Assembly: GCA_016793305.1 (NCBI GenBank)
Contig: JAEUHU010000475.1
Location: 1 to 5,096, forward strand
Origin: Planctomycetota bacterium
GTDB lineage: Bacteria; Planctomycetota; UBA1135; UBA2386
Length of the DNA stretch: 5,096 bases
Direction of reading: 5' to 3'
The first letter of the stretch is position 1, and the number at the start of each line of letters is the position of its first letter. The notes beneath the pieces are model-generated. The model had not been told where the DNA came from. It saw only the letters and a program-made list of their open reading frames with translations, and searched no databases. Shown piece by piece: positions 1-5,096 of the stretch. A program made the position numbers and the translations under genes.

Positions 1-1604
1 TGCCCGAGCCGGCTCCAGTAGCCGGCCAGGTGCAGCGGGTCCGCCTGGTTGGCGCGTTCGGCGACCGCCGGCAGCAGCCAGCGCAGCCGCAGCAGCAGAG
101 CGGCCGACGGCAGCGGCGGCATCTGCAGGTGGAACGGCACCGGGGCCCCGCTGCGCGGCATCGCCAACACCTTCGCGACGTCGTCGCCGGCGACCTCGAA
201 CGCGCCGGCCGCCAGTGCTGGCGCCATCGCACTCGACCACAGCCGGACCCCGCGTCGGGTCGCTTCCTGCACCAGTTTGTCGAGGTCCGCCGGCTCGAGC
301 CCCGACGGCGACGCGTGGTCCCCGGCGAACACCAGTTCGTCCACACCGAACCACCAGGCCTCGCGCAGGATCGCCAGGGCCTCGCCGTAGCTCCACCGGG
401 CGTCACCCAGCGCGAACGTGACGCGGCCGCCCGGCGGCAGCGATCCTGGGGCCAGCCGCGCACGCGGGCACGCGAACCCCGGCCCCGTGTGCAGCGCCTG
501 GGCCGCGAACGCCGCCCCGCGCGTCAACAGTCCGAGGTCGCGGGCCACGACCCGCAGGTCGCTGTCGATCGTGATCGCGAGCGGGGTCGGCAGCTCGGGA
601 TCGATGGTGAACACCACGTCGCCGGCCGTCGGTTCGCCGCGAGAGGTCAGCCCCGGCCGCAGCGACGACCGCGCCCCGAGCGCCTCGAGGAACAACGCCG
701 CCGCCGACTGTTCGGCGGGCCCCGCGAAGCAGCGGCTGCCCGGCTGCAGCGCGAACCAACCGTGCTGCAGGTGCACGCCGTCGGGGAACGGGACCAGGGC
801 CGGCACCGCGAACGCGCCGCGCCGCTGCTGCCGCTGGTCCTGGGCGAACAACCACCCGAGCCCGCCGTCGTCGCCGTAGGCATGGCGCCACGCGTCGTGC
901 TGCACGCCGGGGAGTTCGCGGTAGACCACGGGCGCCCCGAACGTGCGCAGCGCCTGGGCCAGTTCCCGCGAACGGGTCACCGGCACCACCGGGTCGGCAG
1001 CGCCGTGCCACAGCGCCACCGGCACGCCGACCAGCGCGGCCATCGCCTGCGGATCGCCGCCGCCGCAGACCGCCAGCAGCCCCGCGAAGCGATCGGGCTG
1101 GCGGCAGACCAGGTCGATCGCCCCGAACCCACCCATCGACAGCCCGGTCGCGTAGATGCGCGCCGGGTCGATGCCGGGCAGCGCCAGCACCGTGTCGATG
1201 GCCTGCGTCACGGCCGCCAGGGCGCGGGTCGGATGCGGCGCCATCGCCGAGCTCGTGCGCTCGTGCCACGCGACCTCGGACCACTTCTCGTCCGGCGGAC
1301 ACTGCACGGCCAGCACGAAGCACGGCATGGCCTGCCGGGCCTCGGCGGTCGCCAGCCGTTCGGGCAGCCAGCGCAACTGCAGTTCGTTGTCGCGGCCGCG
1401 CTCGCCGGCCCCGTGCAAGAACACCACCAGCGGCCGCGGCACGTCGCGCAGCTCGGCCAGCGGTTCGAGCAGCCGGTACGGATAGGCCTGCTCCCCGACC
1501 GTGACCTGGCCACGGATGAAGGGCTCGTCGGACGACGGATCCTGGGCTGCTGCGGAACCGAGCACGGCAGGGAGCACGGACAGCATGCGGACGAGGCGAG
1601 CCAC
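1..1604 (-). CDS. Secreted alpha/beta-hydrolase (predicted peptidase/esterase type) with GH20-accessory-like C-terminal region, partial
   Basis: The reading frame is open from the GTG at 1604 to the left edge: 534 residues with the 3' end missing. The first 20 residues are a signal peptide (MARLVRMLSVLPAVLGSAAA, likely cut before Gln21), so the protein is exported. Residues ~28-260 are an alpha/beta hydrolase: oxyanion-hole HGAGERG (64-70), nucleophile Ser156 in GLSMGG, Asp204 in HGAADPVVP and His236 in GVQHDAW. This pattern fits the predicted-peptidase/PHB-depolymerase-like esterases; the substrate is unknown. Residues ~268-375 resemble the GH20 accessory domain: VPFPDGVHLQHGWFAL near 271-285, and VVARDLGLLTRGAAFAAQAL (352-371), where GH20 proteins have a Gly-Leu...Gly...Thr-Leu-Gln-Leu segment. 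Residues ~395-534 may begin a barrel-like domain but lack clear GH20 motifs. The hydrolase assignment is firm; the C-terminal one is inference. The gene starts 42 bases after aroDE. Confidence 0.85.
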   Translation of the reverse strand, partial: MARLVRMLSVLPAVLGSAAAQDPSSDEPFIRGQVTVGEQAYPYRLLEPLAELRDVPRPLVVFLHGAGERGRDNELQLRWLPERLATAEARQAMPCFVLAVQCPPDEKWSEVAWHERTSSAMAPHPTRALAAVTQAIDTVLALPGIDPARIYATGLSMGGFGAIDLVCRQPDRFAGLLAVCGGGDPQAMAALVGVPVALWHGAADPVVPVTRSRELAQALRTFGAPVVYRELPGVQHDAWRHAYGDDGGLGWLFAQDQRQQRRGAFAVPALVPFPDGVHLQHGWFALQPGSRCFAGPAEQSAAALFLEALGARSSLRPGLTSRGEPTAGDVVFTIDPELPTPLAITIDSDLRVVARDLGLLTRGAAFAAQALHTGPGFACPRARLAPGSLPPGGRVTFALGDARWSYGEALAILREAWWFGVDELVFAGDHASPSGLEPADLDKLVQEATRRGVRLWSSAMAPALAAGAFEVAGDDVAKVLAMPRSGAPVPFHLQMPPLPSAALLLRLRWLLPAVAERANQADPLHLAGYWSRLG

Positions 1605-1609
1605 GGGCG

Positions 1610-1613
1610 CTCC
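1610..1613 (-). promoter_or_regulatory. Ribosome binding site of the secreted hydrolase gene
   Basis: GGAG lies five bases before a GTG at 1604. An in-frame TAG at 1619-1617 closes the frame upstream, so this GTG is the first possible start. A downstream ATG at 1586 would remove the positively charged start of the signal peptide, so the GTG is preferred. Confidence 0.6.
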
Positions 1614-1619
1614 GATCTA

Positions 1620-1636
1620 CGGGCCGGCATGGCCCG
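1620..1636 (-). other. Hairpin between aroDE and the hydrolase gene
   Basis: On the minus strand CGGGCC-ATGCC-GGCCCG forms a 6-bp perfect stem with a five-base loop. It begins 10 bases after the aroDE stop and ends six bases before the GGAG of the next gene. It is followed by TAGATC rather than a T-run, so it is not a convincing intrinsic terminator. It could be a processing or attenuation stem, or chance. Confidence 0.25.
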
Positions 1637-1646
1637 ACGCAACCGC

Positions 1647-3164
1647 TCAACGGCTGCTGGCGGCGTTTCCGTCGACCACCGCCGCCGCGGTGCCGGCGAG
1701 GCACGAACGCAGCAACGGCGCATCGACCGTGTGGCCGGTGAAGTGCCGCACCTGCGCCCGCGCCTGGCCGAGGAACATCGCCGCCCCGGGCACGGCCACG
1801 CCGCCCGCCTCGCGGGCCTCGCGCAGGAAGCGCGTCCACGGCGGCTGGTAGACCATGTCCAGCACCACGCAGCCCGCCGGCACCCGGTAGTCCGGCACGA
1901 GCCGTTCCTCCGGATCGCGCCCAAGGCCGCCGACCGGCGTCGCCTGCAGCAGCACCGCCGGCTGCAGGTCCTGCAGCACCGTGGCCGTCAGGCTGCCGAG
2001 CTGCACTGCGGCACTGCGCGCGAAGTCGCGCACTGCGTCGAGCGAACGGCCGAGCATCGTCACGGCGAAGCCGAGCCGCTGCAGCGCCAGCGCCCCGGCC
2101 CTGGCCGCCCCGCCGGTGCCGAGCACCACGCCCGCCCGGCCCGCCCCGTTGCCGACCCCGGCCCCGGCGAGCGCCGTGACGACGCCTTCGACGTCGGTGT
2201 TGTGGCCCGCTAGGTGCCCGTGCGGCTCGACCACCACGGTGTTGACCACCGAGGTCGCCGCCGCGTCCTGCGCCAGCTGGTGGCACGCGGCCGCGACCAC
2301 CGCCTTGTAGGGTGCGGTCACCGACAAGCCGCGCAGGCGGCACGGCAGCAGCATCGCCAAGGCCGCTTCGGGCCGCGACGTCTCGAACGGCAGGTAGACC
2401 CCGTCGAAGCCGAGCCGGCGGAACACACGGTTGTGCAGCCACGGCCCGAGCGACGACAACGCGGGGTTGCCGAGCACGCCGAACAGCTGCGTCGCTTCGC
2501 CGAGCTCGTGCACGCGGTAGAGCTGGCGCAGCCACGCCACCGGCACCTGGCCTGGTGCAGTCTCCTGACCCGGTTCGAGGCAGCCGTAGACGAACGGTGC
2601 GCCGAGCATCGCCGCGATCACACGCACCGGCCACGCCGTGCGCCCCATCGCGAACGCGACGGTCGGCTGCCGCCGCTGGTCGCAGTGCGTCAGCAGCTCG
2701 AGCACCGGGGCCGCGTCGGCGAGGTCGTGGGCGGTGACGACCAGCTTGGCGACGGTTCCGGCACTGGCGTGCAGGCGGGCGTGGATCGCCGGCAGTTCGC
2801 GCGGCACGCCGGTGAAGCTGTGGAACGAACGGATCCGCAATCGCAGCCGGGTGCGGCCGGCCGGCGGGGCCCACGGATCGGCCGCGTCGAGGTCGAGCCC
2901 TTCGGCGCCGCCGTCGAGGGCCGCCGACAGCAATTCACGCCGTTCGCCGAGCGTGCCGCGGAAGTGGCCGCCGTCCTCGGGCGTGCGGCACGCCACCAGC
3001 ACCGGCAGCCGCGACGAGCCGATCGCCGCAGCGAGGTCGTGGCCGGCGGGCCAACGATCGAGCCGCAGTTCGAGCCAGTCGGCACCCGCCATCGCCGCGT
3101 TGCGCGCTGCGTGCGCGACCTGCTCGCGCGACGTCGCGAACACACTGGCGATGATCTGGGCCAT
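1647..3164 (-). CDS. aroDE: Bifunctional 3-dehydroquinate dehydratase (type I) / shikimate dehydrogenase
   Basis: This 505-residue fusion would catalyse steps three and four of the cytoplasmic shikimate pathway: dehydroquinate to dehydroshikimate, then NAD(P)H-dependent reduction to shikimate. Residues 1-~222 are type I dehydratase: LELRLD (31-36), CRTPEDGG (59-66), His115 in SFHSF, Schiff-base Lys140 in AKLVVTAHD, MGRTAWPVR ending at Arg181, and APGQ (203-206). Residues ~226-505 are shikimate dehydrogenase: FGVLGNP, SVTAPYK with catalytic Lys287, VVNTV, HNTD with catalytic Asp324, nucleotide loop GTGGAARA (349-356), QATPVGG, DMVYQPPWT and MFLGQA. The domain order matches the plant enzyme. 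Unusual positions are Leu236 and Gly240 in the shikimate-binding loop, Ser281 for the usual Asn, and Asp64 where E. coli AroD has Glu86. The ATG at 3164 starts directly at the first strand, as expected, although no good ribosome binding site precedes it. Confidence 0.93.
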   Translation of the reverse strand: MAQIIASVFATSREQVAHAARNAAMAGADWLELRLDRWPAGHDLAAAIGSSRLPVLVACRTPEDGGHFRGTLGERRELLSAALDGGAEGLDLDAADPWAPPAGRTRLRLRIRSFHSFTGVPRELPAIHARLHASAGTVAKLVVTAHDLADAAPVLELLTHCDQRRQPTVAFAMGRTAWPVRVIAAMLGAPFVYGCLEPGQETAPGQVPVAWLRQLYRVHELGEATQLFGVLGNPALSSLGPWLHNRVFRRLGFDGVYLPFETSRPEAALAMLLPCRLRGLSVTAPYKAVVAAACHQLAQDAAATSVVNTVVVEPHGHLAGHNTDVEGVVTALAGAGVGNGAGRAGVVLGTGGAARAGALALQRLGFAVTMLGRSLDAVRDFARSAAVQLGSLTATVLQDLQPAVLLQATPVGGLGRDPEERLVPDYRVPAGCVVLDMVYQPPWTRFLREAREAGGVAVPGAAMFLGQARAQVRHFTGHTVDAPLLRSCLAGTAAAVVDGNAASSR

Positions 3165-3179
3165 GGGCGCCGCACAAGC

Positions 3180-3194
3180 GTCGCCGTCGGCGAC
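3180..3194 (-). other. Small hairpin in the leader of aroDE
   Basis: GTCGCC and GGCGAC (3180-3185 and 3189-3194) form a 6-bp perfect stem with a three-base loop, ending 15 bases before the aroDE ATG at 3164. The spacer around it shows no clear Shine-Dalgarno sequence. The stem could affect ribosome access, but such short GC stems arise easily by chance here. Confidence 0.2.
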
Positions 3195-3233
3195 CCTGGC
3201 TGCAACAGCGGGCCGTTCGTGCGAGCCCGGCCG

Positions 3234-4106
3234 TCAGGGCTGCAGCAGGGCCTTGCGCACGGCCGCCGCGCGTTCCTCGGGCAACCCGGCGCTGCTGGCC
3301 AGCTGCAGCGCCGCGAGCATCAGCGCCTGGTAGCTCGGCTGCACCGACGGCACGGCGCTGGCGAGCCGCTGTCGATGCGCCGTCACGGTGCCCGCGTCGC
3401 CGCGCCGCACCGGACCGGACAGGGCCTCGGCGGGACCGAGGGCCTGGCACAACGTGGCCGCGGCCGGAACGAGGCTCGCGCAGAGCCGGCGCGCCGCGAC
3501 CGGCGGCAGCCCCGCCGCGACGAACACCGCTTCGACCTGCGCCCACAGCGCGGTGGTGCCGTTCGCCGCCAGCGCACACGCGGCGTGGTAGAGCGTGCGG
3601 TCGCCGCCCGGCCAGTCGATCGCCTGCATCGCCAGCAGCTCGCACAGCACGTGCAGCAGCCGGCGGCTGCCGGGCCCACTCTCGACCAGCGCCACAGCCC
3701 CGCGACCGGCCGACGCCGCGGCGACCGGATCGACGAACGGAGCCACCGGGTGCAGCGCGCCGCGCCGGCAGCCGGGCACGCCGTCGAACACTTCGAGCCC
3801 GAACCGGCCGCTGGTGTGCAACCACAGGCTGCATGGGCGCGGCGGTGCGGCCGCCGCGAACGCGCGCACCGCGGCGGGGAGTTCGCCGTCGCCGACCGCG
3901 AACACCACCACGTGGGCCCGCCCGAGCTCGGCCGGAGTCAGCGCTGTCCCGACCCCGACCTGCTGCAGCGCACGCTGCACGTGGGCCGGATCGCGCCCGA
4001 CGAAGCCGAGGAACGCGGCCCGCCCGCTGGCGAACTGCCTGGCGAACGCGGTGCCGACGCGTCCCGGTCCGACGATGGCGATGCGCAGGGCCACGGCCCG
4101 ATCCAT
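3234..4106 (-). CDS. Rossmann-like/DUF2520 domain protein, putative NAD(P)-dependent oxidoreductase
   Basis: The protein has 290 residues. The N-terminal half (~7-115) is a Rossmann fold: a beta strand runs into the nucleotide-binding loop GPGRVG (13-18), then strands HVVVFAV (65-71) and LWLHTSG (94-100). The C-terminal half fits DUF2520: HPVAPF from H119, YHAACALAAN (173-182, with the YH pair and Asn182) and GPVRRGD (231-237) followed by His244. The overall layout resembles ketopantoate reductase and pyrroline-5-carboxylate reductase, with a dinucleotide domain followed by a helical domain. The family's substrate is not established, so no reaction is assigned. The ATG at 4106 has GGAG three bases upstream and places the first strand where the family usually has it. 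A GTG at 4157 would add 17 residues and is less likely. The gene ends 69 bases before aroDE. Confidence 0.85.
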   Translation of the reverse strand: MDRAVALRIAIVGPGRVGTAFARQFASGRAAFLGFVGRDPAHVQRALQQVGVGTALTPAELGRAHVVVFAVGDGELPAAVRAFAAAAPPRPCSLWLHTSGRFGLEVFDGVPGCRRGALHPVAPFVDPVAAASAGRGAVALVESGPGSRRLLHVLCELLAMQAIDWPGGDRTLYHAACALAANGTTALWAQVEAVFVAAGLPPVAARRLCASLVPAAATLCQALGPAEALSGPVRRGDAGTVTAHRQRLASAVPSVQPSYQALMLAALQLASSAGLPEERAAAVRKALLQP

Positions 4107-4125
4107 ACTCTCCGGGATCCTGCAG

Positions 4126-4172
4126 CGCGAGAGCCATCGCGCGACCGGGCCTGGCACGGCAGCACTCTCGCG
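4126..4172 (-). repeat. 8-bp perfect inverted repeat in the spoVG-DUF2520 spacer
   Basis: The arms CGCGAGAG (4126-4133) and CTCTCGCG (4165-4172) are exact reverse complements separated by 31 bases. They occupy much of the 87-base gap, the longest in the window. The pair could form a leader stem or be an operator-like site. No T-tract follows, so it is not a standard intrinsic terminator. At this GC content a chance match is possible. If translation began at the upstream GTG at 4157, the proximal arm would be coding. Confidence 0.25.
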
Positions 4173-4193
4173 GATCGACGGGCGTGCGGCCGG

Positions 4194-4772
4194 TCAGTGC
4201 GCTGCAGCAGCGGTCGCTTCGCCTCCGCCCTGCTCGCGCCGCCGGCGTTCGCGCTCTTCTTGGCGCCGTTCGAGCTCGTCGATGTACTCCGCGTCGAGGA
4301 TCTCGTTGAGCTCGTCGAGGTCGTCGAAGGTCTTGGGCCGGTAGTTCGCACCCGCCTTCTGGGCCGCTTCGGCCTCTTCGGCATAGGCTCGCACCACCGC
4401 CTTGTGCAGCTCGATGCGCGTCGTGCTGTTGATCGGGTGGGCAAGGTCGGCATGCAGCCGGGCGCGACCTCGCTCGTCCTTGGTGGCGCGGTCTGGATCC
4501 AGCCGATGGCCGCACTGGTTGCAGTAGCCGGCCCGCAGGTGGTTCTTGTGGTGGCAGCGAGGGCAATGGTCGGCGAGCTTGCGGCTCGGCATCGCCACGA
4601 ACGGTCCCTTGCTGCCGTCGATGATCTTCAGGTCGCGCACCACGAACGCGTCGTCGATGGTGACGCTCGCATAGGCGCGCAACTTGTTGCGTGGATCGTC
4701 GGTGAGCTTGATCCGCACCTCCGTGATCTGGAACCGAGCTGCGTGTTGCTCCCCGTTGTGTTCGCCCTGCAT
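4194..4772 (-). CDS. spoVG: SpoVG-family protein with inserted zinc ribbon and charged C-terminal tail
   Basis: SpoVG proteins are small nucleic-acid-binding regulators, first known from Bacillus sporulation and septation and later shown to bind DNA and RNA in several phyla. This 192-residue protein has both halves of the SpoVG fold: residues ~14-63 (ITEVRIKL, ASVTIDDAFVVRDLKIIDG, GPFVAMPSRK) and ~107-132 (HADLAHPINSTTR and the following helix). Between them, at about 68-105, is an insertion with cysteines 70, 73, 84 and 87 in a CX2C-X10-CX2C pattern, a likely zinc ribbon. Residues 133-192 form an acidic segment (TFDDLDELNEILDAEYIDEL) and then an Arg/Glu-rich probable helix. Bacillus SpoVG is only ~97 residues. 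The ATG at 4772 is chosen for its strong ribosome binding site. The ispE-spoVG order recalls Firmicutes, where purR and yabJ lie between the two. The regulatory target here is unknown. Confidence 0.9.
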   Translation of the reverse strand: MQGEHNGEQHAARFQITEVRIKLTDDPRNKLRAYASVTIDDAFVVRDLKIIDGSKGPFVAMPSRKLADHCPRCHHKNHLRAGYCNQCGHRLDPDRATKDERGRARLHADLAHPINSTTRIELHKAVVRAYAEEAEAAQKAGANYRPKTFDDLDELNEILDAEYIDELERRQEERERRRREQGGGEATAAAAH

Positions 4773-4777
4773 CCGCC

Positions 4778-4783
4778 CCTCCC
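4778..4783 (-). promoter_or_regulatory. Ribosome binding site of spoVG
   Basis: On the minus strand GGGAGG lies five bases before the ATG at 4772. This is the strongest Shine-Dalgarno match in the window. It decides the spoVG start: the open frame extends 75 codons further upstream, but that stretch overlaps ispE and has no SpoVG similarity. Confidence 0.75.
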
Positions 4784-4792
4784 AGGGTCGTG

Positions 4793-5096
4793 CTAGCGGC
4801 TCCAGGCCCCTTTCCCGTCCGGCCTGTCCGGAGGGTGAGGGACGTCGACGCCGGGAGGAGCACTGCAGGTCACGAGCAACCGCACGCCCTGGGTGCACAG
4901 CGGCTGCAAGGCCGCGGCGCTGGCTCGGGCGCTGCTCTCGTCGTCGCCAGCGACAAAGAGCGTCGAGCCACTGCCCGTCATGCGCACGGTGCGACACCCC
5001 AGCTCGACGACTCGCCGCCGGAGCTCGGCCAGTTCGGGCCGAACTCGCTCCGCCGCGGACTCGAGGTCGTTGTGGAAAGCGTTGCGCACTGCAGGA
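4793..5096 (-). CDS. ispE: 4-diphosphocytidyl-2-C-methyl-D-erythritol kinase, C-terminal fragment (5' end outside window)
   Basis: IspE is the cytoplasmic GHMP-family kinase that phosphorylates CDP-methylerythritol in the MEP route to isoprenoid precursors. Only the last 100 residues are in the window; the frame is open through the right edge, so the start lies outside. Two signatures identify it: the NDLE segment (reading RNAFHNDLE), where IspE proteins typically have N-D-L-E/F, and the glycine-rich GHMP motif 3, MTGSGSTLF, about 30 residues later. The motif is followed by the usual short alpha/beta end of the C-terminal domain. The final ~20 residues are proline- and charge-rich and look like a lineage-specific tail. 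The gene ends in TAG at 4795-4793, 20 bases before the spoVG start, which suggests cotranscription. Other GHMP kinases share motif 3, but the NDLE block favours IspE. Confidence 0.9.
   Translation of the reverse strand, partial: PAVRNAFHNDLESAAERVRPELAELRRRVVELGCRTVRMTGSGSTLFVAGDDESSARASAAALQPLCTQGVRLLVTCSAPPGVDVPHPPDRPDGKGAWSR

Noticed and set aside
1605..1646. Intrinsic terminator after aroDE
   Set aside because: A GC stem is present at 1620-1636, but TAGATC follows it rather than a T-tract, and the next gene's ribosome binding site begins six bases later.
403..2874. Long minus-strand frame of over 800 codons overlapping aroDE and the hydrolase gene
   Set aside because: It is out of frame with both well-supported genes and reads as Arg/Ala/Gly-rich sequence with no family motif. 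The hydrolase frame that starts at 1604 carries the signal peptide and catalytic triad instead.
30..4796. Two very long plus-strand open frames (30-2213 and 2214-4796) opposite the minus-strand genes
   Set aside because: They lie exactly codon-on-codon opposite spoVG, the DUF2520 gene, aroDE and the hydrolase. A stop there needs a TTA, CTA or TCA sense codon, which are rare at this GC content; the single break at 2213 is just the CTA codon of AroDE Leu318. The products are low-complexity Arg/Pro/Gly/Gln-rich with no recognisable domain.
4773..4997. N-terminal extension of SpoVG using the far upstream start at 4997
   Set aside because: The extra 75 residues overlap the ispE coding sequence in another frame, are Arg-rich with no SpoVG similarity, and ignore the strong ribosome binding site before 4772.
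123..5093. High number of CTGCAG hexamers (at least 15 seen)
   Set aside because: Eleven of those examined are in-frame CTG-CAG codon pairs for Leu-Gln, so codon choice explains most of the excess. There is no regular spacing or intergenic clustering that would suggest a recognition or uptake signal.
1..5096. Defence system, CRISPR array, mobile element or biosynthetic cluster
   Set aside because: No direct repeats, transposase, integrase, nuclease or toxin-like gene is visible. The genes are housekeeping or exported-hydrolase types, with uniform base composition throughout.

Overview
The window is very GC-rich (about 70 % by eye). It carries five genes, all on the minus strand and packed with short gaps of 20, 87, 69 and 42 bases. 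Read in the direction of transcription, from high to low coordinates, they are the 3' end of ispE, spoVG, a Rossmann/DUF2520 oxidoreductase-like gene, a fused aroD-aroE gene, and the 5' part of a secreted serine-hydrolase gene that runs off the left edge. No RNA gene, mobile element, CRISPR array or convincing promoter is visible, and no stretch longer than 300 bases lacks a gene.

The organism is a high-GC bacterium. The fused dehydroquinate dehydratase/shikimate dehydrogenase, a SpoVG with an inserted zinc ribbon, and an exported esterase of the predicted-peptidase type followed by what looks like a glycosidase accessory domain suggest a Planctomycetota-like lineage. This is inference from gene content. 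Another high-GC Gram-negative group, such as Myxococcota, is not excluded.

Region by region: 5096-4793 is the C-terminal 100 residues of the isoprenoid-pathway kinase IspE. 4772-4194 is SpoVG, extended from the usual ~97 residues to 192 by a four-cysteine insertion and a charged tail. 4106-3234 is a 290-residue DUF2520 protein of unknown reaction. 3164-1647 is a 505-residue bifunctional AroDE, which would catalyse two consecutive shikimate-pathway steps. 1604-1 is an exported alpha/beta hydrolase with an intact catalytic triad plus a second region that resembles the GH20 accessory domain. The last four genes all lie in one reading frame.

The compact same-strand layout suggests one transcription unit or a few overlapping ones. 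It mixes isoprenoid precursor synthesis, a SpoVG-type nucleic-acid-binding regulator and aromatic amino-acid synthesis. No single pathway joins them, so this looks like a housekeeping cluster rather than a dedicated system. The most unusual points are the SpoVG architecture, the altered active-site motifs in AroDE, and the esterase plus GH20-like arrangement.
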